Positions 8,889 through 17,854 of a DNA stretch of 64,000 bases are shown here, one piece after another. Positions within the stretch are counted from its first letter, which is position 1, and every line of letters starts with the position of its first letter. The notes beneath the pieces were generated by a model that was not told the origin of the DNA, made no database searches, and saw only the letters and a program-made list of their open reading frames with translations. The DNA is from Desulfobacterales bacterium (GTDB lineage Bacteria; Desulfobacterota; Desulfobacteria; Desulfobacterales; JAHEIW01): NCBI GenBank assembly GCA_030066985.1, contig JASJAN010000004.1, positions 62,001-126,000 on the forward strand, read 5' to 3'. A program made the position numbers and the translations under genes.

Positions 8889-9527
8889 TTGATAAGAGTA
8901 CTGCTGGCAGACGACCATAGCATTGTGCGTGCCGGACTGCGCCGCATCGTCGAAGAAAGTGGTGATATGGAGGTGGTCGCTGAAGCCGACGATGGCCGTG
9001 AAGCTATTCAACTGGTCGAAGAAACAGATCCGGATGTAGCGGTCATCGATATCTCCATGCCCGGACTGGATGGTTTGGAAGTTATCAGCCAGCTACAAAT
9101 CCGCCACCCAAAACTGCCGATTTTGGTGCTGACCATGCATGAGGAGGGACAATATGTGGTTCGTGCCATTCAGGCCGGGGCCATGGGTTACCTCACCAAA
9201 CAATCCGCACCGGAGCAGCTGGTAAAAGCTATTTGCAAAATCCATGAAGGACAACGCTACATCACTGATGAGGCGGCTGAATCTCTGGCGCTGCGGGTGG
9301 CAAAAGGGTCGGATGGCAAATCCCCGCTGGATTCCTTGTCCATGCGAGAATTGCAGGTGCTGCGCCGCCTGGCCATGGGACAGACCAACCGTGAAATTGC
9401 TCGCGCCTATCATATCAGCATCAAAACGGTAGACACTTATCGCGCACGTCTGCTCAAAAAGCTCGGATTACGCAACAATGCGGAGTTATCTCGCTTTGCC
9501 ATGCAGAATCAATTAATTGAGCCCTGA
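8889..9527 (+). CDS. NarL/FixJ-type response regulator
   Basis: A 212-residue two-domain regulator. The receiver domain (1-120) has the acidic pair DD at residues 8-9, the phosphoacceptor Asp54 in AVIDISMPGLDG, the T of VLTMHE and the conserved Lys in YLTKQSAPEQL. The C-terminal LuxR-type helix-turn-helix (about 145-205) contains LSMRELQVLRRLAMGQTNREIA and the recognition segment SIKTVDTYRARLLKKL. It is the evident partner of the histidine kinase upstream. The start is a TTG with GGAGAC upstream. The downstream binding-protein gene (65 nt away) is a reasonable regulatory target. Confidence 0.95.
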   Translation: MIRVLLADDHSIVRAGLRRIVEESGDMEVVAEADDGREAIQLVEETDPDVAVIDISMPGLDGLEVISQLQIRHPKLPILVLTMHEEGQYVVRAIQAGAMGYLTKQSAPEQLVKAICKIHEGQRYITDEAAESLALRVAKGSDGKSPLDSLSMRELQVLRRLAMGQTNREIARAYHISIKTVDTYRARLLKKLGLRNNAELSRFAMQNQLIEP

Positions 9528-9591
9528 TTCAAGCCCGGTTTTTAACGCTGTAACCGTACAATCTTAAGATGTCAATGAGAGGGAAATAAGT

Positions 9592-10794
9592 GTGGTGAGA
9601 AAGGCAGCAATAACAATCAGTTGTATAGCCTTGCTTAGTGGGATCATGCTTTCCAGGGCCTTTGCTGCTGACCCGATTAAGATAGGGGTGTTTTTGCCGC
9701 TTAGCGGTCCCAACGCCGCCATCGGCCAAATTCAAAAAACCGCGGTGCAAATGGCCGCCGCTGAAATCAACCGTGGCGGCGGTATTAAGGAGCGAAAGAT
9801 TGAACTTGTTCTGGCAGACACCAAGGGCACGCCGGATGGAGGGCGGGCTGCCATCATAAAACTCATCCGGCAGGACAGGGTTCTGGTCATCAGCGGCGGT
9901 GTTTCAAGTTCGGCAACCTGGGCTGCAAGTGCCATCGCTCAGCAAAACAAGATCCCGTTTGTGGTGACCAGCGCCGCAGCAGACAAAATTACCGAGCAGG
10001 GGTGGGAATTTGTTTTCAGAATCAATCAACCTATCAGTGAACACCTGCCGGTTCTGACATCATTTTTGTCTTCGGTGGCGCAAGATATCAAATCAGTTGC
10101 CATCGTGCACGCACAGACGCTGCGAAGTTCAGCGGCGGCCAGGCGATTTTACATAAAATCTGAAACGTTGGGCCTTAAGATGGTGGTCAGGGAACGGTTT
10201 GAAGCCAGTGCCGGCAACTTATCTCAGAACCTTGACCGGGTTAAAGCCAAAGATCCCGACCTAATTTACGCCATAACCGACGATGTACAAAACGCCGCCT
10301 TGCTGGCGCGTCAATCTAAAGCCCTCAAGCTGAATCCGAAACTGTTTGTGGTTGAGGGACAGGGGTTTGTTCAATCAGATTTTGCCAAGCAGGCCGCAAC
10401 AGCTGCAGATCATATGGTATCTACCGTTTTGTGGACACCATTGGCACCCCACCACGGCGCGGGCGCATTTCATCAGATATTTATGGACCGGCATGGTACC
10501 CCGCCCGGTCGCTACGGGGCTGAAGCCTATGCCGGAATAAAGGTGATTGCCGACGCCCTCAAGCGCGCTGATCAATGGATACCGGCAACCGTTCGCAATG
10601 CACTGGCCCGCACGAACATGACAACCCTTCTGGGGCCGATTAAATTTGAAGCCTACGATCAAAAAAGCCAGCAAAACAAGCTGCCGGCCTACCTTGTTCA
10701 GTGGATCAACGGTCGTCAAGAGATCATTTGGCCTCAAAAGTTCGCAACCCACAAGGCTGTTTTTCCCGCCTCGATGCACACCGATCGTCAGTAA
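9592..10794 (+). CDS. Type 1 periplasmic binding protein, orphan paralogue
   Basis: A 400-residue exported protein with a signal peptide (cleavage after SRAFA, about residue 25) and a Leu/Ile/Val-type binding fold: PIKIGVFLPLSGPNAAIGQ, the INRGGGIKERKIELVLADTKG motif, and the GPIKFEAYDQ segment near the C-terminus. It resembles the product of 4288-5475 along its length, including the LKRADQWIPATVRNAL region and a C-terminal WPQKFAT. It is immediately downstream of the two-component genes, and no permease or ATPase gene follows. It starts at GTG (a second GTG follows at once) with GAGAGGG upstream. It is either a binding protein for a distant ABC transporter or a sensory accessory of the kinase. 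Confidence 0.88.
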   Translation: MVRKAAITISCIALLSGIMLSRAFAADPIKIGVFLPLSGPNAAIGQIQKTAVQMAAAEINRGGGIKERKIELVLADTKGTPDGGRAAIIKLIRQDRVLVISGGVSSSATWAASAIAQQNKIPFVVTSAAADKITEQGWEFVFRINQPISEHLPVLTSFLSSVAQDIKSVAIVHAQTLRSSAAARRFYIKSETLGLKMVVRERFEASAGNLSQNLDRVKAKDPDLIYAITDDVQNAALLARQSKALKLNPKLFVVEGQGFVQSDFAKQAATAADHMVSTVLWTPLAPHHGAGAFHQIFMDRHGTPPGRYGAEAYAGIKVIADALKRADQWIPATVRNALARTNMTTLLGPIKFEAYDQKSQQNKLPAYLVQWINGRQEIIWPQKFATHKAVFPASMHTDRQ

Positions 10795-11145
10795 GTTTGA
10801 AATTATTCGCACGCAAAGCCGCAAAGCTCGCAAAGAAAAGGGTTTAATGTTTTCTTTAAGTCTCTTTGTGACCATTGTGGGCTTCGCGTTATTCGTGGTG
10901 AATACAAAAAGTTTATATAACCACGAAGGTCACGGAGAACACAAAGAATTAATGCTTTAAACAAACAAGTCTTTGCGCCTTGGCGTCTTTGCGTGAGGCT
11001 TCACCATGCCTCTGGCAGCTTGTAATTCATTTCGCCGATCAGAAAATGACATGATCCGCTTTAATTTTGTTAAGCTACTGCAGAGACGTAAACAAATGGC
11101 AGGAACATGAGGCCAGTGGTTAGAGAAAAGCAGCCAGCGGCCAGA
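10795..11145. repeat. Intergenic repeat cluster (CACGAAG / GCAAAG words)
   Basis: A 351-bp gap between convergent genes without a gene. From about 10805 to 11005 it is built from iterated words such as CGCAAAGCCGCAAAGCTCGC, CTCTTTGTGACC, GGCTTCGCGTTATTCGTGG, ACCACGAAGGTCACGGAG and CTTTGCGCCTTGGCGTCTTT, arranged as inverted copies. It belongs to the same class as the repeats at 5830, 13657 and 16520. The rest (11006-11145) shows nothing recognisable. Confidence 0.65.
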
Positions 11146-13563
11146 TTAGAGATCTTTTTTGAAAAACTCGCTGGTATCGGCAATCTCTCCTGGCTTTAGG
11201 GAGTATTCGGTGGGTTCGGTGCCTTCCTTGAAACAGACAAACACCGTCTCTTTGGATTCGGGGATCGGCAACAGCCCGGTTTCAGCATCAATTTGGGTAA
11301 AGACCACGCCTTCGGGCACCTCAAATATTTTGGGCGTCTTGTCAGCCACAATGCGCTGCATAAAACCCAACCAGATCGGACTGGCTGCTCGGGAACCGGT
11401 TTCGGATTTACCCAGCGGGGCTTCATCATCAAACCCAACCCAGGTGCCGGTAATATAGCGCGCCGTATAGCCCATAAACCAGGCATCAAACAAATTGTTG
11501 GTGGTGCCCGTCTTGCCTGCCACGGGTCGATTGAGCGCTTTAACGCGCCAGCCGGTACCGTGCTTGACCACTCCTTCGAGCAAATGCGTCATCAGATAGG
11601 CAGTGGTTTCATCAATGACTTTAATGCGCTCCGGTGACATTTCTTCGAGCACGTTGCCATCACGATCTTCGATTTTGGTAATAAATACCGGTTCGATCAA
11701 ATACCCCCGATTGGCAAACACCGAGTAGGCCTTGGTCAATTCGAGCAGCGATACACCTGAGGACCCCAGGGCAATCGAAAGATCTTTGCTCAAATCCGAA
11801 TGAATGCCCAGTTTGTTGGCATATTCGATGGCATAATCAATGCCGATATCCTGTAAGATCTTGATGGTGACCACATTGCGCGATTTAGCCAGAGCATCAC
11901 GCATTAATGTGGGACCAAAAAAGCGCTCTTTATAGTTTTTAGGTTTCCAGGTAAAATCGCGTTCCTCATCTTCAAATACGATTGGAGAATCAATGATCAC
12001 CGAAGCAGGGGTATAGAATCGCTCCGGTTCTTCCTCGTAATGTTTATCTAGAGCCGCGGCATAGATCAGCGGTTTAAAGGCTGAGCCCGGTTGTCGCCTG
12101 GATTGGAAGGCGCGATTAAATTGGCTATCGCGAAAATCACGTCCGCCGACAATGGCTTTAACGAATCCTGTCTCAGCCTCTAGGCATAACAAGGCCGCCT
12201 GAGCCTCAGGCTCCTGCTCCAAGGCCAGTTGCCATACATCCGATTCTTCAGTTTTTTCTTTGACCTTAACCCAAATGACATCACCGCTTGTCAGGGCCTC
12301 GCTAGGGCGTTTGACTTTCACCTCGTAATAGGCCACCTCTATATCCGGCTTGCGGGCCCATTCCATATCGGCCAGCGCTATTTTTCCTAAAGAATTTCCA
12401 ATTCGAACCGTGACGGTCTTGTTCTTATTATCGACCTTGATGACCACACCTTTGGTGGTTCGGCCAACAACAAGGGGATCTTTCTCAAGCTCGGCCTGAA
12501 TTTTTTCCGAAAAAGACTCGATCTCTTCCGGCGCCAGCCTTTTTAGCGGTCCCCGGAATCCCTGGCGTTTATCGAGTTCATGCAAGCCCTTTACAATTTC
12601 ATCCTGAGCGATGTTTTGCATCTCGATGTTAGCTGCGGTATAAATTTTAAGACCCTGCGTGTACAAAACCTCGCGGCCGTATTTTTCCTCTACGTAGCGA
12701 CGGACCTGCTCGGTATAATATGGGATTTGCTCAATGTACAAATTTCGGCGCGGCTTAATCTCCACCTCCGTGTTGATGGCCTCGCTGGCCTTGCTCTGGG
12801 GAATATATCCCTCGGCAACCATACGGTTGAGAACATAGATCTGCCTTTGCTTGGCTCTTTCCGGATGCCGAAACGGCGAGTATTTGCTGGGAGCCTGGGG
12901 CAAGCCTGCCAGGATGGCGCATTCAGCCAGATTGAGCTCTGAAATGGATTTGCCGAAATAATTTTCAGCTGCCGCCTCAACCCCGTATGCACCGTGACCC
13001 AAATAGATCTGATTCAAATACAGATATAAGATTTCTTTCTTGTTAAAGGCCTTATCGATCCGATACGCCAGGATGGCCTCTTTGATCTTGCGTGTGTAAG
13101 TTTTTTGGGGGGTCAGCAAGAAAGATTTGGTGACCTGCTGGGTGATGGTGCTGCCGCCCTGAACTATCGTCCCGGCTTCAAGGTTCTTAAAAAAGGCCCG
13201 TAAGATGCTGTAAAAATCGATCCCTTTGTGTTTGTAAAACCGGGAATCTTCAGCGGCAATAAAAGCGTTAATCAACGCCGAGGGCATTTCCTCAAGCGGT
13301 TTTATTATGCGGCGTTCTTCAAAGAATTCAGCAATCTTGCGGCCGTCATCCGAGTAAACCGTAGTGATGATCGGCGGATGATATTGTGTCAAGCTGCTGA
13401 TTTGCGGTAAATTCTTGCTCAGGTAAAAATAGACGCCGACACTGGCCGCCGCGCCCATTAGAACAAGGATAAACCCAAGCAAAAACGACCACAGCAGAAA
13501 TTTCCTGAAAAAATGCCGCTTCTTGGGCTTTAACACGTCAGATTCGGTTTTTCGCTTTGCCAT
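11146..13563 (-). CDS. mrcA: Penicillin-binding protein 1A, bifunctional
   Basis: An 805-residue class A PBP that polymerises and cross-links peptidoglycan in the periplasm. A cytoplasmic basic tail and one transmembrane helix (about 25-50) precede the GT51 glycosyltransferase with the catalytic Glu in AAEDSRFYKHKG and the GGSTITQQVTKSFLL and YLNQIYLGHGAYGVEAAA motifs. An OB-like insert (about 350-440) follows, then the transpeptidase with SxxK in PGSAFKPL, SRN (KSRNVV) and KTGTT. I place the start at the ATG at 13563 (MAKRKTESD), which has GGAGA upstream; an upstream extension to 13611 lacks a good site. A family-typical PBP1A with no missing catalytic residue. Confidence 0.96.
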   Translation of the reverse strand: MAKRKTESDVLKPKKRHFFRKFLLWSFLLGFILVLMGAAASVGVYFYLSKNLPQISSLTQYHPPIITTVYSDDGRKIAEFFEERRIIKPLEEMPSALINAFIAAEDSRFYKHKGIDFYSILRAFFKNLEAGTIVQGGSTITQQVTKSFLLTPQKTYTRKIKEAILAYRIDKAFNKKEILYLYLNQIYLGHGAYGVEAAAENYFGKSISELNLAECAILAGLPQAPSKYSPFRHPERAKQRQIYVLNRMVAEGYIPQSKASEAINTEVEIKPRRNLYIEQIPYYTEQVRRYVEEKYGREVLYTQGLKIYTAANIEMQNIAQDEIVKGLHELDKRQGFRGPLKRLAPEEIESFSEKIQAELEKDPLVVGRTTKGVVIKVDNKNKTVTVRIGNSLGKIALADMEWARKPDIEVAYYEVKVKRPSEALTSGDVIWVKVKEKTEESDVWQLALEQEPEAQAALLCLEAETGFVKAIVGGRDFRDSQFNRAFQSRRQPGSAFKPLIYAAALDKHYEEEPERFYTPASVIIDSPIVFEDEERDFTWKPKNYKERFFGPTLMRDALAKSRNVVTIKILQDIGIDYAIEYANKLGIHSDLSKDLSIALGSSGVSLLELTKAYSVFANRGYLIEPVFITKIEDRDGNVLEEMSPERIKVIDETTAYLMTHLLEGVVKHGTGWRVKALNRPVAGKTGTTNNLFDAWFMGYTARYITGTWVGFDDEAPLGKSETGSRAASPIWLGFMQRIVADKTPKIFEVPEGVVFTQIDAETGLLPIPESKETVFVCFKEGTEPTEYSLKPGEIADTSEFFKKDL

Positions 13564-13656
13564 TATACGGCTATCTCCACAAGCAAGTACCTGCACGGCC
13601 GGGTTGATCAAGCTTAAGTCTTTTCATGAAAATTGAGCGCTTTTCGTGTCAGAATA

Positions 13657-13747
13657 TTTTTAACCTCGAAGGCGCAAAGTTCACAAAAGGACTGAAAGAT
13701 GTTTTGTATCTGTTTTTCTTTGTGCCGCCTCGTGCCTTTGTGGTTAA
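13657..13747. repeat. Short CACGAAG-type palindrome
   Basis: TTAACCTCGAAGGCGCAAAG on the left and CCTCGTGCCTTTGTGGTTAA on the right form an imperfect inverted repeat with an AT-rich centre. It lies in the 389-bp gap between divergent PBP1A and hisI and has the same class of terminal words as the repeats at 5830 and 16520. Confidence 0.6.
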
Positions 13748-13820
13748 ATTAATATCCGTTTTTGCCACCAGGGGCACGAATCTAGATAGTTTTGTAAGGT
13801 TTCGGTTTAAAAGAATTTAA

Positions 13821-13849
13821 TTGACATTCAGTTACGTTACGGTTAGTTA
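13821..13849 (+). promoter_or_regulatory. Possible sigma-70 promoter for hisIG
   Basis: TTGACA at 13821-13826 is followed after 17 nt by TAGTTA. The -35 box is perfect and the -10 box is weak. It lies 104 nt before hisI in an otherwise AT-rich stretch, so it is a candidate only. Confidence 0.3.
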
Positions 13850-13952
13850 CAAAAGTTTGTAATTTTGCATGCTTGTTTTTGAATTCGTTCATATGTCAAA
13901 CTTTAATTTTAACGCCTTTATGGTACAATTTCAACCTGTGATTTTATAAAAA

Positions 13953-14330
13953 ATGATGACACCCGACTTTAAAAAGAGCGGCGGTCTGATTCCGGCAATC
14001 GCTCAGGATTATAAGACCGGTGAGGTGCTGATGTTGGCGTATATGAACCAACAGGCCTGGGAGGAAACCCTAAAAACAGGCAAAGCAACCTATTGGAGCC
14101 GATCGCGACAGGAACTTTGGATCAAAGGCCAATCATCCGGTCATCAGCAAATCGTCAAAGAAATTCGCATCGATTGCGATGCTGACACAGTCCTGTTAAA
14201 AATAGAACAGCTGGGCGGGGCGGCCTGTCACACCGGGCACCGCAGTTGTTTTCATAAAAAGGTTGAAAACGGCTCCGTTCAGATCGTGGGCGAGCCGGTA
14301 TTTGACCCCAAGGAGGTATACGGTAAGTGA
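13953..14330 (+). CDS. hisI: Phosphoribosyl-AMP cyclohydrolase
   Basis: A 125-residue enzyme opening the purine ring of PR-AMP, the third step of histidine biosynthesis. It contains the family segments [39 protein letters not shown], the Mg-binding DCDADT and the zinc-binding CHTGHRSCF. It is the monofunctional form without the HisE pyrophosphohydrolase domain. Its last codons contain the AAGGAGGT ribosome-binding site for hisG, and its stop overlaps the hisG GTG start (GTGA), so the two are translationally coupled. Confidence 0.96.
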   Translation: MMTPDFKKSGGLIPAIAQDYKTGEVLMLAYMNQQAWEETLKTGKATYWSRSRQELWIKGQSSGHQQIVKEIRIDCDADTVLLKIEQLGGAACHTGHRSCFHKKVENGSVQIVGEPVFDPKEVYGK

Positions 14331-15202
14331 AGAATCCACTCAAGCTAGGCATTCCTAAAGGTAGTTTACAAAATGCAACGATCGCATTATTCCGGCGTTC
14401 AGGGTGGGATATAAACGTTAATGGCAGAAGTTATTTTCCTGAAATCAATGACAAAAGCATTGAATGCGCCATTTGCCGCGCACAGGAAATGTCCAATTAT
14501 GTTGAAAGCGGCACGCTGGATGCCGGACTGACCGGTAAAGACTGGATTGCTGAGAACGAATCGGACATTCAGGTGGTCAGCGATCTGGTGTATTCCAAAG
14601 TGAGCTCCCGGCCGGCGCGCTGGGTGCTGGCCGTGCCTTACGACTCGCCCATTCAAAAAATTGAAGATTGCGAAGGAAAAAAAATCGCCACCGAGATGAC
14701 CAATTTTACCCGGCGCTATTTTGCAGAACGAAAAATCAATGTCAGTGTTGAATTTTCATGGGGTGCGACCGAAGCTAAGGTTGTGTCCGGTCTTGCCGAT
14801 GCAATCGTGGAGGTGACTGAGACCGAATCCACCATCAAGGCCCATGGCCTGCGCGTGATTCATGAGCTCATGCAGACCAATACCCAGCTGATTGCCAACC
14901 ATGACGCCTGGAAGGATACCGCTAAACGGAATAAAATCAAGCAAATTGCCCTTCTGCTCAAAGGCGCCCTGCGCGGCGAAAAAATGGTGGGTATCAAAAT
15001 GAATGTCCCCAAGGAAAAAATGGAGGAAGTGGTGGACATGCTACCGAGTCTAAATGCACCCACGGTGGCGCCGCTGTATCAATCCAGCTGGTATTCTGTG
15101 GAAATTGTGGTCAAATCCGAAGTCGTGCGCGATCTGATTCCCGAGCTGATGAAACACGGCGCGGAAGGGATCATTGAATATCCGCTGAATAAAGTTTTAT
15201 AG
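14327..15202 (+). CDS. hisG: ATP phosphoribosyltransferase, long form
   Basis: A 291-residue enzyme that commits ATP and PRPP to histidine biosynthesis. The N-terminus [23 protein letters not shown] and the PRPP-binding region around [17 protein letters not shown] are typical. The C-terminal ~75 residues ([17 protein letters not shown] onward) form the ACT-like regulatory domain, so this is the long, histidine-inhibited hexameric form that does not need HisZ. The GTG start overlaps the hisI stop. Pairing of hisI with hisG outside a complete his operon is common in this phylum. Confidence 0.96.
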   Translation: MKNPLKLGIPKGSLQNATIALFRRSGWDINVNGRSYFPEINDKSIECAICRAQEMSNYVESGTLDAGLTGKDWIAENESDIQVVSDLVYSKVSSRPARWVLAVPYDSPIQKIEDCEGKKIATEMTNFTRRYFAERKINVSVEFSWGATEAKVVSGLADAIVEVTETESTIKAHGLRVIHELMQTNTQLIANHDAWKDTAKRNKIKQIALLLKGALRGEKMVGIKMNVPKEKMEEVVDMLPSLNAPTVAPLYQSSWYSVEIVVKSEVVRDLIPELMKHGAEGIIEYPLNKVL

Positions 15203-15310
15203 GGTTACGTGTTGCAAGTTAGGATGTCATGCCGGCAATCGATACACGTAATCCGTAACGCGTGGTTCGACAGGCTCACCACCCTGAGCGAGGTCGAAGG
15301 GCAACGCGCA
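15203..15310. repeat. GTTCGACAGGCTCACCACCCTGAG-type repeat
   Basis: Between hisG and the aminotransferase gene lies a palindromic stretch. GGTTCGACAGGCTCACCACC is followed by CTGAGCGAGGTCGAAGG, flanked by CGCGTGG and CAACGCG. It has the form of a common dispersed intergenic repeat, and CCTTCGACCTCGCTCAG can pair with the left side. No coding signal is seen. Confidence 0.55.
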
Positions 15311-15326
15311 TCAAAAGGACCCGATA

Positions 15327-16481
15327 ATGGAATCAAGTCGCACCCGCGAAATGACCTCCTTTATTGTCATGGATGTATTGGAACGGGCTCAGGAACTTGA
15401 ACGTCAAGGTGGCCGCATCATCCATCTGGAGGTTGGTGAGCCTGATTTTGATACGCCGGCCTGCGTCAAAGAAGCGGCCTGCAAAGCCCTTGATGACGGA
15501 TTTACCCATTACACCCATAGTCTGGGCTTGCTTGAGCTCCGGGAGGCCATTTGCGAGTATCATCAACAGCATTATCAGGTATCGGTCGACCCGGACCAGA
15601 TCATCATCACATCCGGCTCATCTCCCGCGATTTTTCTGGTTTTTTCAGCACTGCTTGAAAAAGGAGATGAGGTCATCATCTCAGACCCGCACTATGCCTG
15701 CTATCCAAATTTTGTTAAATTTGTGGACGGCAAGCTCATAACGATCCCGGTATATGAAGAAGATGGTTTCCAATACCGACCTGAAGTCATCCGGGAAAAC
15801 ATCACCCCGCAAACCAAAGCAGTCTTTATCAACTCGCCCTCCAATCCCACCGGCAATCTACTTTCATTTGAACGTATGCAGCAAATTGCCGAGCTGACAA
15901 AATGTGAACCATGCCCTTATATCGTCTCCGATGAGATTTATCACGGGTTGGTGTATGAGGGCCAGGCGCATTCGATTCTGGAATTTTCCGATCATGCTTT
16001 TGTGCTCAATGGATTTTCCAAGCAGTTCGCCATGACCGGGCTGCGCCTGGGTTATGTGATTGCCCCCAAAGCGTTTATCCGCCCCATGCAAAAGATGCAG
16101 CAGAATTTTTTTATTTCCGCCAATGCCATGGTTCAACAGGCAGGCATTGCAGCCCTGAAACATGGCGCCGAAGATGTCGCCCGTATGCAAAAAATCTATA
16201 ATTCACGCCGCATTTTTATGATCCGTCGGTTAAAAGAAATGGGGCTTGGAATTACCGTAGAGCCCACCGGAGCGTTCTACGTTTTTGCCAATGCTAAACA
16301 CATCACTTCCGATTCGTATAATTTGGCCTTCGATATTCTAGAAAAAGCCCATGTGGGTGTTAGCCCGGGAATTGACTTCGGCAATAACGGCGAAGGCTAT
16401 TTACGGTTTTCATATGCCAATTCGATGGAAAACATAGAAGAAGGCATGGATCGGCTCGAGCAATACCTAAAAAGTAAATGA
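15327..16481 (+). CDS. Class I/II pyridoxal-phosphate aminotransferase
   Basis: A 384-residue fold type I aminotransferase, close to aspartate/aromatic aminotransferases. Visible family features are HLEVGEPDFDTP near the N-terminus, THYTHSLGLLELREAI, the NSPSNPTGN substrate/cofactor segment, the SDEIYHGLVYEG cofactor-binding Asp and Tyr, and the Schiff-base lysine in GFSKQFAMTGLRLGY. The final SYANSMENIEEGMDRLEQYL contains the usual C-terminal region. The exact amino-acid substrate cannot be read; a role in aspartate, histidinol-phosphate or aromatic metabolism is possible given hisIG upstream. The ATG at 15327 has AAAGGA upstream. Confidence 0.9.
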   Translation: MESSRTREMTSFIVMDVLERAQELERQGGRIIHLEVGEPDFDTPACVKEAACKALDDGFTHYTHSLGLLELREAICEYHQQHYQVSVDPDQIIITSGSSPAIFLVFSALLEKGDEVIISDPHYACYPNFVKFVDGKLITIPVYEEDGFQYRPEVIRENITPQTKAVFINSPSNPTGNLLSFERMQQIAELTKCEPCPYIVSDEIYHGLVYEGQAHSILEFSDHAFVLNGFSKQFAMTGLRLGYVIAPKAFIRPMQKMQQNFFISANAMVQQAGIAALKHGAEDVARMQKIYNSRRIFMIRRLKEMGLGITVEPTGAFYVFANAKHITSDSYNLAFDILEKAHVGVSPGIDFGNNGEGYLRFSYANSMENIEEGMDRLEQYLKSK

Positions 16482-16519
16482 TCTAAAGCAGCAAAAAGGA
16501 TCGATCCATTTTATCTTAT

Positions 16520-16790
16520 TCATCACGCAAAGTCGCGAAGAAAATCTGCTAATATTTTTTTCTTCCTTTTGTGAACTTCGCGGGCTTCGTGTTCTTCGTG
16601 TTAGGAAAAAACTGATTATTTAACCACGAAGACACGAAGGGCACAAAGTATAAAACTTAAAAAAATTGTTAAACTCTTTGTGAACTTTGTGCTTTTGTGG
16701 TTGAGAAAAGCTGATTATCTATCCACAAAGAATGATGCTTTAAATCTAAATATCTTTGCGCCTTTGCGTCTTTGCGAGAGGCTAAAGGCT
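16520..16790. repeat. Three consecutive CACGAAG/GCAAAG repeats
   Basis: The 332-bp gap before engB is almost entirely made of three palindromes in a row: CATCACGCAAAGTCGCGAAG to CTTCGTGTTCTTCGTGTTAG, then AACCACGAAGACACGAAGGG to GTGCTTTTGTGGTT, then a shorter CCACAAAG to GCCTTTGCGTCTTTGCGAG. Read-through of the last one gives a false N-terminal extension to the engB reading frame (from 16772). Confidence 0.7.
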
Positions 16791-16813
16791 TTCGATCAAA
16801 TAAGGCATTATTT

Positions 16814-17398
16814 ATGATTATAAAATCTGCCGAATTTATCAAAAGCGCCACCCGGCCAGCCCAGTATCCACCGGCACAACTGCCGGAAATTGCTTTTGCC
16901 GGCCGTTCGAACGTGGGCAAATCCAGCCTGATCAACACATTGGTCAATCGCAAACATCTGGTAAAGACCAGTTCAACGCCCGGCCGCACGCAACTGATTA
17001 ATTTTTTTGATATCAATCAGCAGATCGTTTTCGTTGATCTGCCCGGTTACGGGTATGCAAAGGTGCCGCAGTCCGTTCGCAAGAAATGGGGCCCGATGAT
17101 TGAAACCTATCTTTCCAGGCGCATAACCCTGCGGGCAGTGGTGGCTATCATGGATATTCGGCGCACACCGCAGCAGGAGGAATTAAATCTCCTGGGCTGG
17201 CTTAGCCACTATGCCATCAGCGCCATTGTGGTTTTAACCAAAACCGATAAGCTTTCCAAAAGTAAATCGGCCCAACAATATCGCCGCATTGCGGAGACCC
17301 TGACACTCAATCCTGATGATCTGATCCTTTTTTCCGCAAAAACCCGCCGCGGCCGCGACACCCTCTGGAAGGCAATTCAATCATTCGTTTACGAATAA
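16814..17398 (+). CDS. engB: Ribosome biogenesis GTP-binding protein EngB/YsxC
   Basis: A 194-residue TrmE-Era-EngA superfamily GTPase acting in assembly of the large ribosomal subunit. The G motifs are clear: G1 GRSNVGKSS, G2 region STPGRTQ, G3 DLPGYGYAKVP, G4 TKTDK and a final FSAKTRRGRDTLW (G5 and beyond). I choose the ATG at 16814 (MIIKSAEFIKSA), the family's usual N-terminus, because an upstream TTG frame is translated repeat DNA. The next gene, era, is another ribosome-assembly GTPase, separated by a large structured repeat. Confidence 0.95.
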   Translation: MIIKSAEFIKSATRPAQYPPAQLPEIAFAGRSNVGKSSLINTLVNRKHLVKTSSTPGRTQLINFFDINQQIVFVDLPGYGYAKVPQSVRKKWGPMIETYLSRRITLRAVVAIMDIRRTPQQEELNLLGWLSHYAISAIVVLTKTDKLSKSKSAQQYRRIAETLTLNPDDLILFSAKTRRGRDTLWKAIQSFVYE

Positions 17399-17530
17399 GT
17401 TGCACCATTAAGCCAATATAAGCGTCTTTGTCCTGCTCGACGATTTACAATCGGTTGTTTAACCCTTACCTTCTTTTATAAAAGTATTTACGATACTTTC
17501 CGCACAAAGTTTGTTGGCGTCTTATTATTG

Positions 17531-17847
17531 ACCGCAAAGACGCAGAGTCCGCAGAGAATTAAGTTTATTTGCCTTGTCGCTGACCAGCCGTCGCTTTCAG
17601 CTATGGCCTGGCATGGACGCCGACAAGGCAAAAACATCTCAACCCTGCGGGTTATAAAAATTGATTCTTAACTTTATCGTGAATTCAGCAACAAAATGTT
17701 TCCATAGTATCATTTAACAGCTGATGCTTAAAATCTGTATATTACTTGCCGGAGGCGGATTGTCTTTTGTTTTCCGTCCTCTCAACGGAAAACAAAAGAA
17801 AAAAATTATCTCTGCGGCCTCTGCGCCTTGAGCACAGCGGGCGGTGC
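17531..17847 (-). repeat. Kissing-hairpin element, copy in reverse orientation (K1)
   Basis: Terminal inverted repeats (ACCGCAAAGACGCAGAG at 17531 and the complementary CTCTGCGGCCTCTGCGCC to 17847) enclose two strong hairpins. One stem is TTTGCCTTGTCG (17568-17579) with CGACAAGGCAAA (17621-17632). The other is the 15-bp stem 17763-17777 with 17785-17799 around the loop CCTCTCA. It matches the elements at 31660, 55351 and 56791 in reverse orientation, and its right end is the reverse complement of the left end of the 55351 copy. The first hairpin's loop carries an extra ~32 nt compared with the 9-nt loop elsewhere. It lies between engB and era and explains most of that 456-bp gap. Confidence 0.8.
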
Positions 17848-17854
17848 AATAGAA

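Noticed and set aside
15240-15300. A tRNA, from the GGTTCGA word
   Set aside because: No cloverleaf can be drawn and no anticodon arm fits; it is a palindromic repeat.
16772-16813. An upstream start extending EngB
   Set aside because: The extension is translated repeat DNA beginning at TTG; the ATG at 16814 gives the normal family N-terminus.
17531-17847. An insertion sequence with terminal inverted repeats
   Set aside because: It has no transposase frame and no target-site duplication that I can see; it is better described as a structured non-coding element.
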